Source: CAVQND01 sp964653485
GTDB taxonomy: Bacteria > Verrucomicrobiota > Verrucomicrobiia > Limisphaerales > UBA8199
Direction of reading: 5' to 3'
Assembly (NCBI GenBank): GCA_964653485.1
Contig: CAZZFF010000002.1
Span: forward strand, 65,782 to 129,781
Length of the DNA stretch: 64,000 nucleotides
A model generated the notes under the pieces. That model was not told the origin of the DNA, did no database searches, and saw only the letters and a list, made by a program, of their open reading frames with translations. Each line of letters starts with the position of its first letter. Position 1 is the first letter of the stretch. Positions 8,720 to 18,401 of the stretch are shown here, one piece after another. Position numbers and translations under genes: made by a program.

Positions 8720-9301
8720 ATGAAAATCGCAAAGTACAACCAGGAAGAGCGGCATCTGTCCTCTTCGAGTGGGCAAACGAACAAACTCAATCAAACAAAC
8801 CTCTCGGGCCAAAGGGCCTCGGAGGTCGGTCGTCTTTCGCTTTCAGGCATGCTCGTGCTTGGGCTCGGCGCCATGACGTATTTGACCGGTTGCGACGTTA
8901 CCGTCAGGCAGCCGGCCGTCGTTGTCAGCACGCCGACCGTCGCCGTTGAGGCTCCGGCGGTCGCCGTTGAGGCTCCAGCCGTTGCCGTTGAGGCTCCTCC
9001 CGTGGTCTTGGAGGAAGGGGCGGGTGTGGTCGTGCCGGTAGGGGTCGATTTCGTGGTGATGGGTGGCCGCTACGCTTGGTTCAGTCCGGAGCTCCATCGT
9101 TGGTATTATCGTCCCGCGGGCTGGCGGCCAGCGCCGGGCTACCATGCGAGGGAAGTGCATAACATGAGGGAGCTTGAGGCAATTCATCACTCCGAAGTGC
9201 GTCGGGAAGTGCGCCATGAGGAGACCAAGAAGGTCCAGCAGCAAAAGCAAGAGAAGAGGCAAGAAAAGAAGCAAGAAAAGAAGAAGGAAGAGAAGAAGTA
9301 G
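8720..9301 (+). CDS. Lipoprotein with AVEAP repeats and charged coiled C-terminus
   Basis: A 193-residue protein. A long polar N-terminus precedes a hydrophobic segment (LSGMLVLGLGAMTYLTGC) ending in a lipobox with the lipidation cysteine near residue 59. The mature protein has three tandem VAVEAPA-type repeats coded by a 21-bp DNA repeat. A central aromatic segment SPELHRWYYRPAGWRPAPGY follows, then a C-terminal tail of about 30 residues made almost only of Lys, Glu, Gln and Arg, which should be helical. I do not recognise a characterised family. An upstream in-frame ATG at 8618 exists but overlaps the promoter, so the start at 8720 was chosen. It is a single-gene unit between a promoter and a terminator. 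Confidence 0.75.
   Translation: MKIAKYNQEERHLSSSSGQTNKLNQTNLSGQRASEVGRLSLSGMLVLGLGAMTYLTGCDVTVRQPAVVVSTPTVAVEAPAVAVEAPAVAVEAPPVVLEEGAGVVVPVGVDFVVMGGRYAWFSPELHRWYYRPAGWRPAPGYHAREVHNMRELEAIHHSEVRREVRHEETKKVQQQKQEKRQEKKQEKKKEEKK
8939..9001 (+). repeat. Three 21-bp tandem repeats inside the lipoprotein gene
   Basis: Three copies of a 21-bp unit containing GCCGTTGAGGCTCC lie head to tail and in frame, coding three copies of a seven-residue Val/Ala/Glu/Pro unit. Such tracts can change copy number by slippage without a frameshift. Confidence 0.85.
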
Positions 9302-9655
9302 GAACGGCAGTTCTTGCCTGTCAACGAGCTGCCATCCGGCCGCTGCTGACATGTCTTAAGAAGGCGACGGGCCAGCAAATCATACTGCTGGCCCTTTTTG
9401 ATCCCCGCCGCTGCGTTCTGATCCCGGTCTTTGACCGCGGCCGGACGGTCAAAACCGATGAGCGGTTTGCACCCGCTAAAAGGTCATATTGGGCGCTTGC
9501 GTTCATCAGGCACCTTCTGGTATTGTGCCGGGTGTTGACGACGAACGCGAGTAGCCGAATCGTCCGACGGAGCAACTTGCAGGTTGCTTTGGCTTGTGCT
9601 CCGGTGTTCGGGTTCGGACAGATGGAGAACTCGTGAGTCGCTAGTAATCAACAAT
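9302..9655. other. Intergenic stretch between lipoprotein and tRNA-Leu
   Basis: Contains the terminator at 9369-9399. I see nothing convincing in the rest; a TTGACG at about 9534 could be part of the tRNA promoter, but no good -10 box is spaced with it. Confidence 0.5.
9369..9399 (+). terminator. Rho-independent terminator
   Basis: A nine-bp perfect stem GGGCCAGCA / TGCTGGCCC with an eight-nt loop is followed directly by five T residues. It lies 68 bp after the lipoprotein stop codon. Confidence 0.85.
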
Positions 9656-9740
9656 GCCCGCGTGGCGGAATTGGCAGACGCGCTAGATTCAGGTTCTAGT
9701 AGGTAACACTGTACAGGTTCAAGTCCTGTCGCGGGCACCA
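9656..9740 (+). tRNA. tRNA-Leu (anticodon CAG)
   Basis: The acceptor arm GCCCGCG (9656-9662) pairs with CGCGGGC (9730-9736), followed by A and an encoded CCA. The anticodon stem CTAGA/TCTAG encloses loop TTCAGGT with CAG at 9690-9692. A long variable arm, typical of class II tRNAs, and a GGTTCAAGTCC T-arm follow. It decodes CUG. Confidence 0.95.
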
Positions 9741-9812
9741 TCCAGAAACCCCGGGGAAAACATCGGCTTCAGGCCGGTGTTACCGGGTCTTTTTGCGACC
9801 TGTGTGACGGGT

Positions 9813-12716
9813 ATGGCAGCTAACCCAGCGCCGATGCAGCATTTGCTGACGCTTCCGCCGCGCATGGCGGAGGCTTTTGAATCACTCGCTGGCCTCAGAC
9901 GCCCGGAGTGGTTTGCCTCTTGCGATCCACCCGGATTGTCGCTGGGTTCCGGCGGCGGTACGGCCTGCTTGCTGGCGGAGGCCTGGAGGGCGAGCGCGCC
10001 AGAGAAGTCGTTTGGCGAGTGGCTTCGCTGCGGGCGCAAGCTGATCCTCCATGCCGGCGGGCAAAGCAGGCGCCTGCCGGCTTACGCACCGACAGGCAAG
10101 CTGCTGATCCCCATCCCCGTATTCCGCTGGGGCCGAGGGCAGCGTGTCGATCAGACGTTGTTGGACCTCCAAACCCCCGATTATGAGCGCGTACTGGCCC
10201 ACGCCGGCCCCGGCACCGTGGCCATGGTCACCAGCGGCGACGTGGCGTTGCGTTTTGCGCGCGAGTTGCCGGCGTTTCCCGATGTGGACGTGCTGGGCCT
10301 CGGGATGTGGGTGGCCCCTGAAAAGGCCAAGGATTTCGGAGTTTTCTGCTCGCCCCGGCGCCGGCCAACCGAGCTGGCCTTTTTCTTGCAGAAGCCCCCG
10401 CCTTCCAGGATTCGCGAGTTGGCGGAGGATTATCTTTGCCTGGTGGACACGGGAATGTGGCTCCTGAGCGAACGGGCGGTGCAGGCGTTGATGGAGCAGT
10501 GCGGGTGGCAGGGAGAGGGCTTTGAGGGCGGCCGGGCGCGGCCTTATGAGCTTTATGCCGAGTTTGGCTTGGCGTTGGGCGCCTCGCCCACGGTCCCGGA
10601 CCCCCTCTTGAGCGCACTAACCTGCGCGGTCGTGCCGCTGCTGGAAGCGCAATTCCATCATTTCGGCACCAGCCGGCAGATGATCGAGTCGGTTTCCGCC
10701 TTGCAAACCCTGGTGCTGGACGAGACCAAAGTGGGGAGCGCCGGAGCGCGTCAACGGCCTGACCAGGTGACGCAGAACTCGCATTTTGGCGTCGCCTTGC
10801 GGCGAGAGGAGAATCACACGTTCTGGGTCGAGAACAGTGTGGTGCCCTCCGGGTGGCAGCTTGCCCACGAGCATGTGTTAACCGGCGTGCCGGAAAATGA
10901 TTGGGGTCTTTGTCTGCCCGCGGGAGTGTGCCTTGATTTTGTGCCGATCGGCCAAGACGACTTTTGCACTCGGGCCTACGGTTTCGACGATGTGTTCAGG
11001 GGCCGGCTGGGCGATGAAACGACCCTCTGGCTGGGGCATCCGGCGCGGGAGTGGTTCCGGGCACGGGGTCTCAAGCCGGGAGACTGCCAAATCGATGTCG
11101 AAACGGACATCCAAGGGTGCGCGCTCTTTCCGGTGATGGCCAGGAGCGAGTTGGAGCCGGCCTTTGTGGAGTGGCTCTATGCGTCTGCGCCTGGGAATTC
11201 GCCGAAGTTCGCGCTGCTCTGGCAGAGGTTGCCCCGGTTGTCGGCCGGGCAAATCGGGGAGCGGGTGAATCTCGAGCGCCTTCTTGGACAGCGGGCACGG
11301 CTGAGGCAGGACTGCCTGCTGCCGATGCTGAAGAACTTCCGTTGGAGCGTTTTTTTCCGGCTGGACCTTGAATCCACCGCCAGGACTTTTGCCGCAGGGG
11401 CGGAGGACCTCCCCGATCTGGCCTTCAACGAGGCCGATGACCCGATGCACGTGGTGCATGAGCGGATGTTCCGCTCGGCAGTGCTGCGCCACCGGCGGGC
11501 GGTGGATTGGCAGGAGTCGGAGTCGGAGGCCTTTGCGTGTTTGCGAGAGATGATTGCGCGAGAGGCCCAACTCGCACCCGCGTTGCCGCGCCGCAACGTG
11601 ATGGAGGATCAAATCGTCTGGGCCCGCAGCCCAATCCGGCTCGACCTGGCCGGGGGTTGGACCGATACGCCGCCTTACTGCATCGAGCACGGGGGCAAGG
11701 TGCTGAACCTGGCCGCAGACCTCAACGGCCAGCCCCCCGTTCAGGTCTTCGCCAAGCTGGCAGACCGGCCGGAACTGATCATGCGCTCGATCGACCTGGG
11801 AGTCGAAGAGCGCGTGCGCACTTACGCTGAGCTCGACACGTTTGCCAGCCCAAACAGCCCTTTTGGCCTCGCCAAGGCGGCATTTGCTCTGGCCGGGTTT
11901 CTTCCGCGGTTTCACGCCAATGGCGGTTTTGGGTCGCTGGAGGACCAGCTTCGGGATTTTGGCGGGGGCCTGGAGGTCTCCTTGCTTTCTGCCGTGCCCA
12001 AAGGCTCCGGCCTGGGGACCAGCAGCATCCTGGCCGCCACCGCGCTGGCGGCCCTGAGCGACCTGTGCGGATTGGGGTGGGACCGCAATGTCCTGTTCGG
12101 TCGGACGCTCGCCCTTGAACAAATGCTCACCACGGGCGGCGGTTGGCAGGACCAGGCCGGCGCCATCTTCCGGGGGCTTAAGCTGATCGAGACCGCCTCC
12201 GGCCTTGCACAGAAGCCGACGCTGCGGTGGCTGCCGCATCACCTTTTCGGCCACGAATACGCCAACCGCTCGATTCTGCTCTACTACACAGGCCTGACGC
12301 GTCTGGCCAAGAATATCCTCGCCGAAATTGTGCGCGGGATATTTCTCAACTCGCCTTCGCACTTGAGCATCATCGCAGATATCGGCGCCAACGCCGAATA
12401 TGCCAGCGCGGCCATTCAGACTTGCGACTACGAGATGCTTCTGGCCGCGATTCGCAATAGCTGGTGGCTCAACCAACAACTCGATGCGGGGACCAACCCT
12501 CCGGCGGTCCGGCAAATCCTGGACCTCATAGACGATTACCTCGCCGCCGCGAAGCTCCTTGGCGCCGGGGGCGGCGGCTACCTGTTGCTCTTCGGCAAAG
12601 ACCCGGAGGCCGCCGCCAGGATCAAAGAGGCCCTGACACAGCAGCCCCCAAACCCTCGCGCACGGTTCGTCGAATTCACCCTTTCGGACACGGGCCTGCA
12701 GTTGACACGAAGCTAA
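9813..12716 (+). CDS. fkp: Bifunctional L-fucokinase / fucose-1-phosphate guanylyltransferase
   Basis: A 967-residue protein with the two-domain layout of Bacteroides Fkp (about 950 residues). The N-terminal part has LSLGSGGGTACLL near residue 48, the nucleotide-binding motif of the GDP-fucose pyrophosphorylase domain. The C-terminal part from about residue 610 is a GHMP kinase, with GGWTDTPPYCIEHGG at the substrate site, the phosphate-binding loop PKGSGLGTSS near residue 730, and GAGGGGYLL near residue 918. Together they convert L-fucose to fucose-1-P (ATP) and then GDP-fucose (GTP) in the cytoplasm by the salvage route. A GTG at 9777 is an alternative start. The next gene begins six bases later and encodes a polysaccharide ligase-like membrane protein, which suggests surface glycan fucosylation. 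Confidence 0.93.
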   Translation: MAANPAPMQHLLTLPPRMAEAFESLAGLRRPEWFASCDPPGLSLGSGGGTACLLAEAWRASAPEKSFGEWLRCGRKLILHAGGQSRRLPAYAPTGKLLIPIPVFRWGRGQRVDQTLLDLQTPDYERVLAHAGPGTVAMVTSGDVALRFARELPAFPDVDVLGLGMWVAPEKAKDFGVFCSPRRRPTELAFFLQKPPPSRIRELAEDYLCLVDTGMWLLSERAVQALMEQCGWQGEGFEGGRARPYELYAEFGLALGASPTVPDPLLSALTCAVVPLLEAQFHHFGTSRQMIESVSALQTLVLDETKVGSAGARQRPDQVTQNSHFGVALRREENHTFWVENSVVPSGWQLAHEHVLTGVPENDWGLCLPAGVCLDFVPIGQDDFCTRAYGFDDVFRGRLGDETTLWLGHPAREWFRARGLKPGDCQIDVETDIQGCALFPVMARSELEPAFVEWLYASAPGNSPKFALLWQRLPRLSAGQIGERVNLERLLGQRARLRQDCLLPMLKNFRWSVFFRLDLESTARTFAAGAEDLPDLAFNEADDPMHVVHERMFRSAVLRHRRAVDWQESESEAFACLREMIAREAQLAPALPRRNVMEDQIVWARSPIRLDLAGGWTDTPPYCIEHGGKVLNLAADLNGQPPVQVFAKLADRPELIMRSIDLGVEERVRTYAELDTFASPNSPFGLAKAAFALAGFLPRFHANGGFGSLEDQLRDFGGGLEVSLLSAVPKGSGLGTSSILAATALAALSDLCGLGWDRNVLFGRTLALEQMLTTGGGWQDQAGAIFRGLKLIETASGLAQKPTLRWLPHHLFGHEYANRSILLYYTGLTRLAKNILAEIVRGIFLNSPSHLSIIADIGANAEYASAAIQTCDYEMLLAAIRNSWWLNQQLDAGTNPPAVRQILDLIDDYLAAAKLLGAGGGGYLLLFGKDPEAAARIKEALTQQPPNPRARFVEFTLSDTGLQLTRS

Positions 12717-12722
12717 GCGGTC

Positions 12723-14300
12723 ATGAACTTCGACGAGACTGCGCAAGATGGGGCGGCAAACGGCCCTTCGGGAGGAGGCGAAGCTCCAGGCATGGGTTCG
12801 CAGCATCCTCGGGCGTCGGTGGCCTATCACCTTTGCGAAGGGCTTACCGAAGCGACGCTGTACGGCATGGTGTTCTTTAGCCCCTGGGCGTTTGGAACTA
12901 CTCAGCCGTGGGCTGTCTGGGTCATGAACGGCGCCGGCGGCCTGCTCGGGGTTTTGCTAGCGGCCAAGGGGCTTGTCCGTTGGACAACCGGGTATTGCCC
13001 AGTCTGGAGGGATTGTTCTGAGCGACAGAGACCCTTCTCATTCTCTCTATGGCTGGCCCGGGCTATGGCGGCCCTGACTGTGTTATTCTTGCTCTATGTG
13101 CTGGCGGGCGCTCTTAACGCCCGCGCAGCGTTCGACGTCTGGCACCTCGATTTTCAGTACTTTGAATGTATCCCGTGGCTGCCGCACAGTTATGACCGCT
13201 CGGCGACTTGGTTTGACTTCTGGGAGTACCTTGGTTTGGCCTGCACTTTCTGGGCAGTCCGCGACTGGCTTCGAGGAGACCCGGCGCGGGGACCGCAGCC
13301 CTCCCGGATGCGCTCCGGACACTACGGCGCCAGACGCGGGTGGTCGGGCCCCGACGCCCGCATCCGGCGCCTGCTCATGGTCGTCTGCTTCACGGGGACC
13401 CTGGCAGGGTTGGAGGGGATCGTGCAGCGATTGGCAGGCTCCGATAAGCTGCTGTTTCTGGTCCAGCCGCGCTATCACACCGAGGGTTTAGGCCATTTCG
13501 GTCCTTACGCCAACCGGAACAACGCGGCCGAGTATTTCAACTTGGTATGGCCCGTCTGCGTCGGTCTTGCCTGGCTCAATGCGCAATCGGTTAAGCGGGC
13601 CAGGAAGGAAGGGCGCCGCAGGCCCGGCAATGCGCACGTGTGGCTTTCGATCGGAGGCCTCCTCACGGGGGTCTGCCCGCTCATGTCAGGCAGCCGGGGC
13701 GGCGCGCTGGTTTGCTTGGCGATGGGGGCCGTCGTCCTGGTGGTGATGCTCGTCATCCCGCGCCGGGTCCCCGTGCGCAGTAAAATCGGGATGGGCTTGC
13801 TCTTTGGGGCCGCGTTGCTCGGGGCTGTCGTGCTTGGCTGGGACAATTTGCGAGCGCGGTTTCAAACCGTGTTCACCGACGACCTGAGCGGAAGATTGGC
13901 TGTGTACAAAGATGCCGCCGCCATGGCCAGGGACTACCCAATCCTTGGCTCGGGTGCGGGCTCTTACGCATCTCTCTATTATTTGTACCGCAGCGACTCC
14001 AACGGGGAGTGGGCCGCGTACCTGCACAATGACTGGCTGGAATATCGGATTACCTTGGGGTGGTTGGGGTTCAGCTTGCTCCTGGGGCTGTTGGCGGGGT
14101 CGTTGTTGAATCGGTTCATCGGCTGCGGCCCGCATCTGCCCACGCTACTGGCCACACTCATCTGGGTTGCGATGGCCGGATGCCTTCTTCATGCGCGATT
14201 TGACTTCCCCTTCCGAGTACACTCAACAGCGACCTTGTTTCTGCTCTATTGCAGCGTCCTGGCGAGCACCACCGGGGGAAGGCGGAGGGCGGAAGGATGA
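12723..14300 (+). CDS. O-antigen ligase/polymerase-like integral membrane protein
   Basis: A 525-residue polytopic protein with about ten hydrophobic segments. The C-terminal half shows the usual signs of the Wzy/WaaL family: a membrane segment after LMSGSRGGAL, then a periplasmic loop with DYPILGSGAGSYA, and AYLHNDWLEYRITLGWLG with the family's conserved HNDWLE. Such proteins join glycan units to lipid A core, to each other, or to protein. It begins six bases after fkp and is probably co-transcribed, so it may act on fucose-containing glycans. Whether it ligates or polymerises cannot be read from the sequence. Confidence 0.85.
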   Translation: MNFDETAQDGAANGPSGGGEAPGMGSQHPRASVAYHLCEGLTEATLYGMVFFSPWAFGTTQPWAVWVMNGAGGLLGVLLAAKGLVRWTTGYCPVWRDCSERQRPFSFSLWLARAMAALTVLFLLYVLAGALNARAAFDVWHLDFQYFECIPWLPHSYDRSATWFDFWEYLGLACTFWAVRDWLRGDPARGPQPSRMRSGHYGARRGWSGPDARIRRLLMVVCFTGTLAGLEGIVQRLAGSDKLLFLVQPRYHTEGLGHFGPYANRNNAAEYFNLVWPVCVGLAWLNAQSVKRARKEGRRRPGNAHVWLSIGGLLTGVCPLMSGSRGGALVCLAMGAVVLVVMLVIPRRVPVRSKIGMGLLFGAALLGAVVLGWDNLRARFQTVFTDDLSGRLAVYKDAAAMARDYPILGSGAGSYASLYYLYRSDSNGEWAAYLHNDWLEYRITLGWLGFSLLLGLLAGSLLNRFIGCGPHLPTLLATLIWVAMAGCLLHARFDFPFRVHSTATLFLLYCSVLASTTGGRRRAEG

Positions 14301-14318
14301 AGGTCGTCGTGGTTTCGG

Positions 14319-15209
14319 TTACTGAGCTGGTGAGGGCTTCTTGAGCAACTCGATGAACCGCTTCATCGCCGGGGACAGAACTCTGTTCTTCTTGTAAATG
14401 AGGCCCACGGGCCGGACACAGTTGGCGTTTTCCAGGCCCAGAGCCACCAGGGTCCGGCCCTTTACCTCCTGCTGGACGGTGGTTTCCGGGACGATCGCGA
14501 CGCCTGAATCGATTTCCACGGCGCGTTTAATCGTCTCGACATTGTCGAACTCCATCACCGTTTGCGGCGTTACACCGTGCTCCCGGAAAATCTTTTCCAG
14601 GGCCCTCTGCGTCGGTATGTCCCTCTCATAGCCGACGAACTTCTGGCCGTCCAGCGTCTTGAGAGAAACGGTCTTGAGCTTGGCCAGAGGATTTTGGGGA
14701 TTGCAAATCAGGACGAGCGCGTCTTTTCGCAAGGGCACCAGTTCCAGCTTGGAGTCGCGGGCCGGGTAGGCCACAATCCCAAGGTCCACCACGTTGCCCA
14801 GCACATCCTCATACACTTGGTTGGCCCGTCTGTATTCCACGTGGACGTTCACATGCGGGCATTCTTTGAGGAACCGCTGGATGAAAGGGGGCAGTTCGTG
14901 CAAACCCACGCTATAGACCGTGGAGAGGCGAATCGTGCCGGAAAGTATCTCCTTAAGCTCCTGCAACTTGCTTTGCAGGCCCTCAAAGGCCTCCAAAATC
15001 TCTTTGCCCGAATCATAAACCATCTGCCCTTCGGGCGTCAGCCGGAAGTTCTTCTTGCTCCGTTCGACCAGCAACGCGTTGAACTGCTTTTCCATCGCGC
15101 TGACAGTTTGGCTCACGGCGGACTGGGTGACTTCATTGATCTGGGCGGCCCGGGTAAAACTCTGAGTCTCGCTCAGATCGCAAAAAACTTTGAGGCTTTC
15201 AATTTGCAT
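14319..15209 (-). CDS. LysR-family transcriptional regulator
   Basis: A 296-residue LTTR. Residues 1-60 form the winged helix-turn-helix (QIESLKVFCDLSETQSFTR, then SQTVSAMEKQFNALLVERSK). A linker helix and a two-lobed periplasmic-binding-like effector domain follow. The style of the N-terminus is close to CysB/CbbR-type regulators, but no target can be named. It is not divergent to an obvious target gene: polA ends upstream on the same strand and the ligase-like gene converges on it. The start at 15209 matches the family; an upstream start at 15245 would add 12 residues. Confidence 0.93.
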   Translation of the reverse strand: MQIESLKVFCDLSETQSFTRAAQINEVTQSAVSQTVSAMEKQFNALLVERSKKNFRLTPEGQMVYDSGKEILEAFEGLQSKLQELKEILSGTIRLSTVYSVGLHELPPFIQRFLKECPHVNVHVEYRRANQVYEDVLGNVVDLGIVAYPARDSKLELVPLRKDALVLICNPQNPLAKLKTVSLKTLDGQKFVGYERDIPTQRALEKIFREHGVTPQTVMEFDNVETIKRAVEIDSGVAIVPETTVQQEVKGRTLVALGLENANCVRPVGLIYKKNRVLSPAMKRFIELLKKPSPAQ

Positions 15210-15469
15210 GAGCCAAATTAATACCCGGAGACCACTCCCAGTCAACCATAATCAGTGAAGGTGGAACGGCAAGTCAGGGCCAGTTGTCCACCGCCCTGGA
15301 CGGCAAGTCAGACGGTGGCTTGGCGGGAACCGCGGCGGCTTCAGAATTGGCTGGAACTGACATCCAACCGCTTTGCGCCGGAGTTCGCTCCGCTCCACCA
15401 CGCCCGGGGCATCACGCACCGCTTCTCGAGGGTTCGCCCCGAATGATCGGGCGAGTATCAAAAGTCGGA

Positions 15470-18304
15470 CTAATGCGCCTCAAGCCAGTTCCCGCCCACC
15501 CCAATCTCAACCAGGATTGGAACGTCCAGGGGGATGGCGGTCCTCATTTTTTCGTCAACCAAGGCGCGCATCTCCGTTTCTTCCGGCTCATACAGGTCGA
15601 AGACAAGCTCGTCATGGACCTGGAGCACCAAGCGGGACTTGAGATTCCGGCTTTCCAGCTCGCGGTGGATGCGGGTCATCGCGATTTTGATCATATCGGC
15701 GGCGGTGCCCTGGATGGGGGCGTTGATCGCGTTGCGTTCGGCGGCGCTCCGGAGGGTGTTATTAAGAGAACCGATGTCGCGAATGTAGCGTCGCCGGCCC
15801 GTCACCGTTTCCACGTAGCCGTGCTTGCGGGCCAGGGCTATGGTGTCGTCCATATAGCGGCGGATACCCGGGAATTCGCGGAAATACTGGTTGATGATTT
15901 CGGCGGCTTCGAGGCGGCGGATGCCAAGGCGCTGGGCCAAGCCGAAAGCGGAAATGCCGTAGGCGATGCCGTAGTTGACCATTTTGGCTTTGCGCCGCAT
16001 TTCCGGCGTGACGAGATCCTGGGAGAGGCCGAAGACCCTGGCGGCGGTGGCGCTGTGGACGTCCGCGCCCGTGCGGAAGGCCTCCAGCAGGGCTTGTTCA
16101 TGGCTCAGCGCCGCGATGATGCGCAGCTCGATCTGGGAGTAATCGGCGGAAAGCAGGCGGAAATCCTGGCTGCGCGGGACGAAGGCCTTGCGGATTTCCT
16201 GGCCGCGCTCGGTGCGGATGGGGATGTTCTGGAGGTTGGGGTTTTGGGAGTTGAGGCGCCCGGTGGTTGTCACGACCTGGTTGAAGGTGGTGTGGACGCG
16301 ATTGGTCGGGGGCCAGATGGCGGCGGGCAAGGCGTCGGCGTAAGTGGACTTGAGCTTGGAGGCGGTGCGATATTCGAGCAGGCGCCGGACGATTTCGTGG
16401 TCGGGCGCCAGAAGGGCCAGCGTTTGCTCGTCGGTGGCGTATTGGCCGGTCTTGGTCTTTTTTGGCGGCGGACAGACCTTCATAATGTCGAAGAGGATCT
16501 GGCCCAGTTGCCGGGGAGAATTGAGATTGAAAGTGGTGCCGGCCAGGCGCCAGATGGTACGCTCCTGCTCATCGATTCCCTTGGCCAGTTGGGCGGCAAA
16601 ATCGGCGAGCGCGGGTGCCTCGACCTTAATGCCTTGGTATTCCATGTCCGCCAGCACTGGGATGAGCGGCGACTCGATGTCGTAGAAGACGCGCTCCTGG
16701 CCTTTTTCCTTGAGCAACGGTTCGAGAACGTCGCGGAGTTGGAGTGTCACGTCGGCGTCCTCGGCGGAGTATTGAGCGACCTCTTGGACAGGAACCTCGG
16801 CCATGTTGATTTGACCGGTCTTTTTGTCTCCAATCAATTTGGTGATCGGCACCGGGCTGTAACCGAGATAGACCTCTGAGATGTAATCCATGCCGTGGCG
16901 CTGGTCCGGTTCGATAAGGCTGTGGGCGACCATTGTGTCGAAGAGTTTGCCGCGCACGGTGACGCCGTGCCATTTGAGGACGCCCAGGTCGAACTTAAGA
17001 TTGTGGCCGACTTTCTCGATCTGCGGATCCTCGAGCACCGGGCGAAGCTCCTCGATGATGGGCCGGGCCAGGTCCCCGTCCTGCGGGACGGGTACGTAAT
17101 AGCCAGTATGAGGTTTGAAAGAAAAGGCCAGTCCAACCAGGCGGGCTTCCTTTGGATCGAGGCTCGTGGTCTCCGTGTCAAGGCAGAATGACCGCTGGCC
17201 CCGGAGTGCGCGGAGTAATTCCGCGCGCTGGGCGGGGGAGGCGGCCAGGCGGTAATCATGAGGCACGTCCCGGATGGTCTTGAGGTTTGGCGCCGCCGAC
17301 GGCTTGGATGGGGTTGCCGGTGCTTCGTCCTCCGCCACCAGGACAAGATCCTCCTGGGGCGGTCTTGCCTGGCGGTCGGACGCCGGGGCAGTGGCGGCGG
17401 GCAGTGGAGCCTGGTAGCCATGCCCGGCCCGGAAATCCTGGCCGAATAATCGGCGGCCGATCGAGTTGAACTCGAATTCCACCAGCAGCGCCTTGAGTTG
17501 GTCCTCTTGAGGTGGGGCCACTTTTAAGGACTCAAGTTCAACAGGGCAGGGCACGTCACATTGAATAGTCGCCAACCGCTTTGAGAGCAGGGCCTGCTCC
17601 CAGTTTGTCTGGAGAGTCTCTTTGACGCGCCCGGTCAATTCGCCTAAATGTGCCAGCAGATTCTCCACGCTGCCAAACTTGGCAACGAGTTTTGCGGCCG
17701 TCTTTTCGCCGATACCGGGTACGCCGGGGATGTTGTCGGAGGAATCGCCCATCAGGGCCAACACGTCCACCACTTGGTCCGGCCGTTGCACGCCCCATCG
17801 GTTGAGAATCTCGGCCACTCCGAGGATTTCCACGCCCTCTCCCAGGCGGGAAGGCTTGTAGAAGAAAGTGTTGGCGTCAACGAGTTGGCCGAAGTCCTTG
17901 TCCGGCGTCACCATATAGGAAGTGAAGCCCTCTTTGCGGGCGCGCCGGACCAGAGTGCCGATGATATCGTCGGCCTCGAAGCCGTCGCAGATGATGACCG
18001 GGACACGAAGCGCCTCGAGCATGCGCCGCACGTGGGGCAGTGCCTGGATCAGGTCTTCGGGCATGGCCTGGCGGGTCGCCTTGTATTCGGGATATAGCAC
18101 ATGGCGCTGGGTCGGCGCTTGTGTGTCGAAAGCGACTGCCAAGTGCGTGGGCTGCTGGTTCTTGAGGATGTCAAGAAGCGTCTGAGTGAACCCGAACAGC
18201 GCGGATGTGTTGACCCCTTTGGAGGTGAGAATGGGCCGGCTGATGAGGGCAAAGTGCGCCCGATACACCAGGGCCATTCCGTCCAGCAGGAATAACTTCT
18301 TCAC
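15470..18304 (-). CDS. polA: DNA polymerase I
   Basis: A 944-residue three-domain enzyme of usual length. The 5'-3' exonuclease domain fills about the first 290 residues (LFLLDGMALVYRAHFAL; GFEADDIIGT). The 3'-5' proofreading domain keeps all acidic residues: CLDTETTSLDP (Exo I, near 372), KVGHNLKFDLGVL (Exo II), and YSAEDADVTLQL (Exo III), so it should be active, unlike in Thermus. The polymerase domain has motif A LSADYSQIELRI (near 719), motif B MRRKAKMVNYGIAYG and motif C LQVHDELVFD (near 893). It fills Okazaki gaps and repair patches. Confidence 0.98.
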   Translation of the reverse strand: MKKLFLLDGMALVYRAHFALISRPILTSKGVNTSALFGFTQTLLDILKNQQPTHLAVAFDTQAPTQRHVLYPEYKATRQAMPEDLIQALPHVRRMLEALRVPVIICDGFEADDIIGTLVRRARKEGFTSYMVTPDKDFGQLVDANTFFYKPSRLGEGVEILGVAEILNRWGVQRPDQVVDVLALMGDSSDNIPGVPGIGEKTAAKLVAKFGSVENLLAHLGELTGRVKETLQTNWEQALLSKRLATIQCDVPCPVELESLKVAPPQEDQLKALLVEFEFNSIGRRLFGQDFRAGHGYQAPLPAATAPASDRQARPPQEDLVLVAEDEAPATPSKPSAAPNLKTIRDVPHDYRLAASPAQRAELLRALRGQRSFCLDTETTSLDPKEARLVGLAFSFKPHTGYYVPVPQDGDLARPIIEELRPVLEDPQIEKVGHNLKFDLGVLKWHGVTVRGKLFDTMVAHSLIEPDQRHGMDYISEVYLGYSPVPITKLIGDKKTGQINMAEVPVQEVAQYSAEDADVTLQLRDVLEPLLKEKGQERVFYDIESPLIPVLADMEYQGIKVEAPALADFAAQLAKGIDEQERTIWRLAGTTFNLNSPRQLGQILFDIMKVCPPPKKTKTGQYATDEQTLALLAPDHEIVRRLLEYRTASKLKSTYADALPAAIWPPTNRVHTTFNQVVTTTGRLNSQNPNLQNIPIRTERGQEIRKAFVPRSQDFRLLSADYSQIELRIIAALSHEQALLEAFRTGADVHSATAARVFGLSQDLVTPEMRRKAKMVNYGIAYGISAFGLAQRLGIRRLEAAEIINQYFREFPGIRRYMDDTIALARKHGYVETVTGRRRYIRDIGSLNNTLRSAAERNAINAPIQGTAADMIKIAMTRIHRELESRNLKSRLVLQVHDELVFDLYEPEETEMRALVDEKMRTAIPLDVPILVEIGVGGNWLEAH

Positions 18305-18401
18305 GATGCCTGCAGCCTACTGCTTGTTCCAATCCGCGTCTTCAGGGCTTGAACAGCCCGTCCCTTTGTGGCCCGTGAACGACCGCCTCTCCGCGGCCCG
18401 A

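Noticed and set aside
9484..9741. Minus-strand frame covering the tRNA-Leu gene
   Set aside because: Translation of the tRNA complement, a common spurious call.
15284..16879. Long plus-strand open frame opposite polA
   Set aside because: It is the mirror of the polymerase domain, has no domain of its own and arises from GC-rich codon use; polA motifs on the minus strand are complete.
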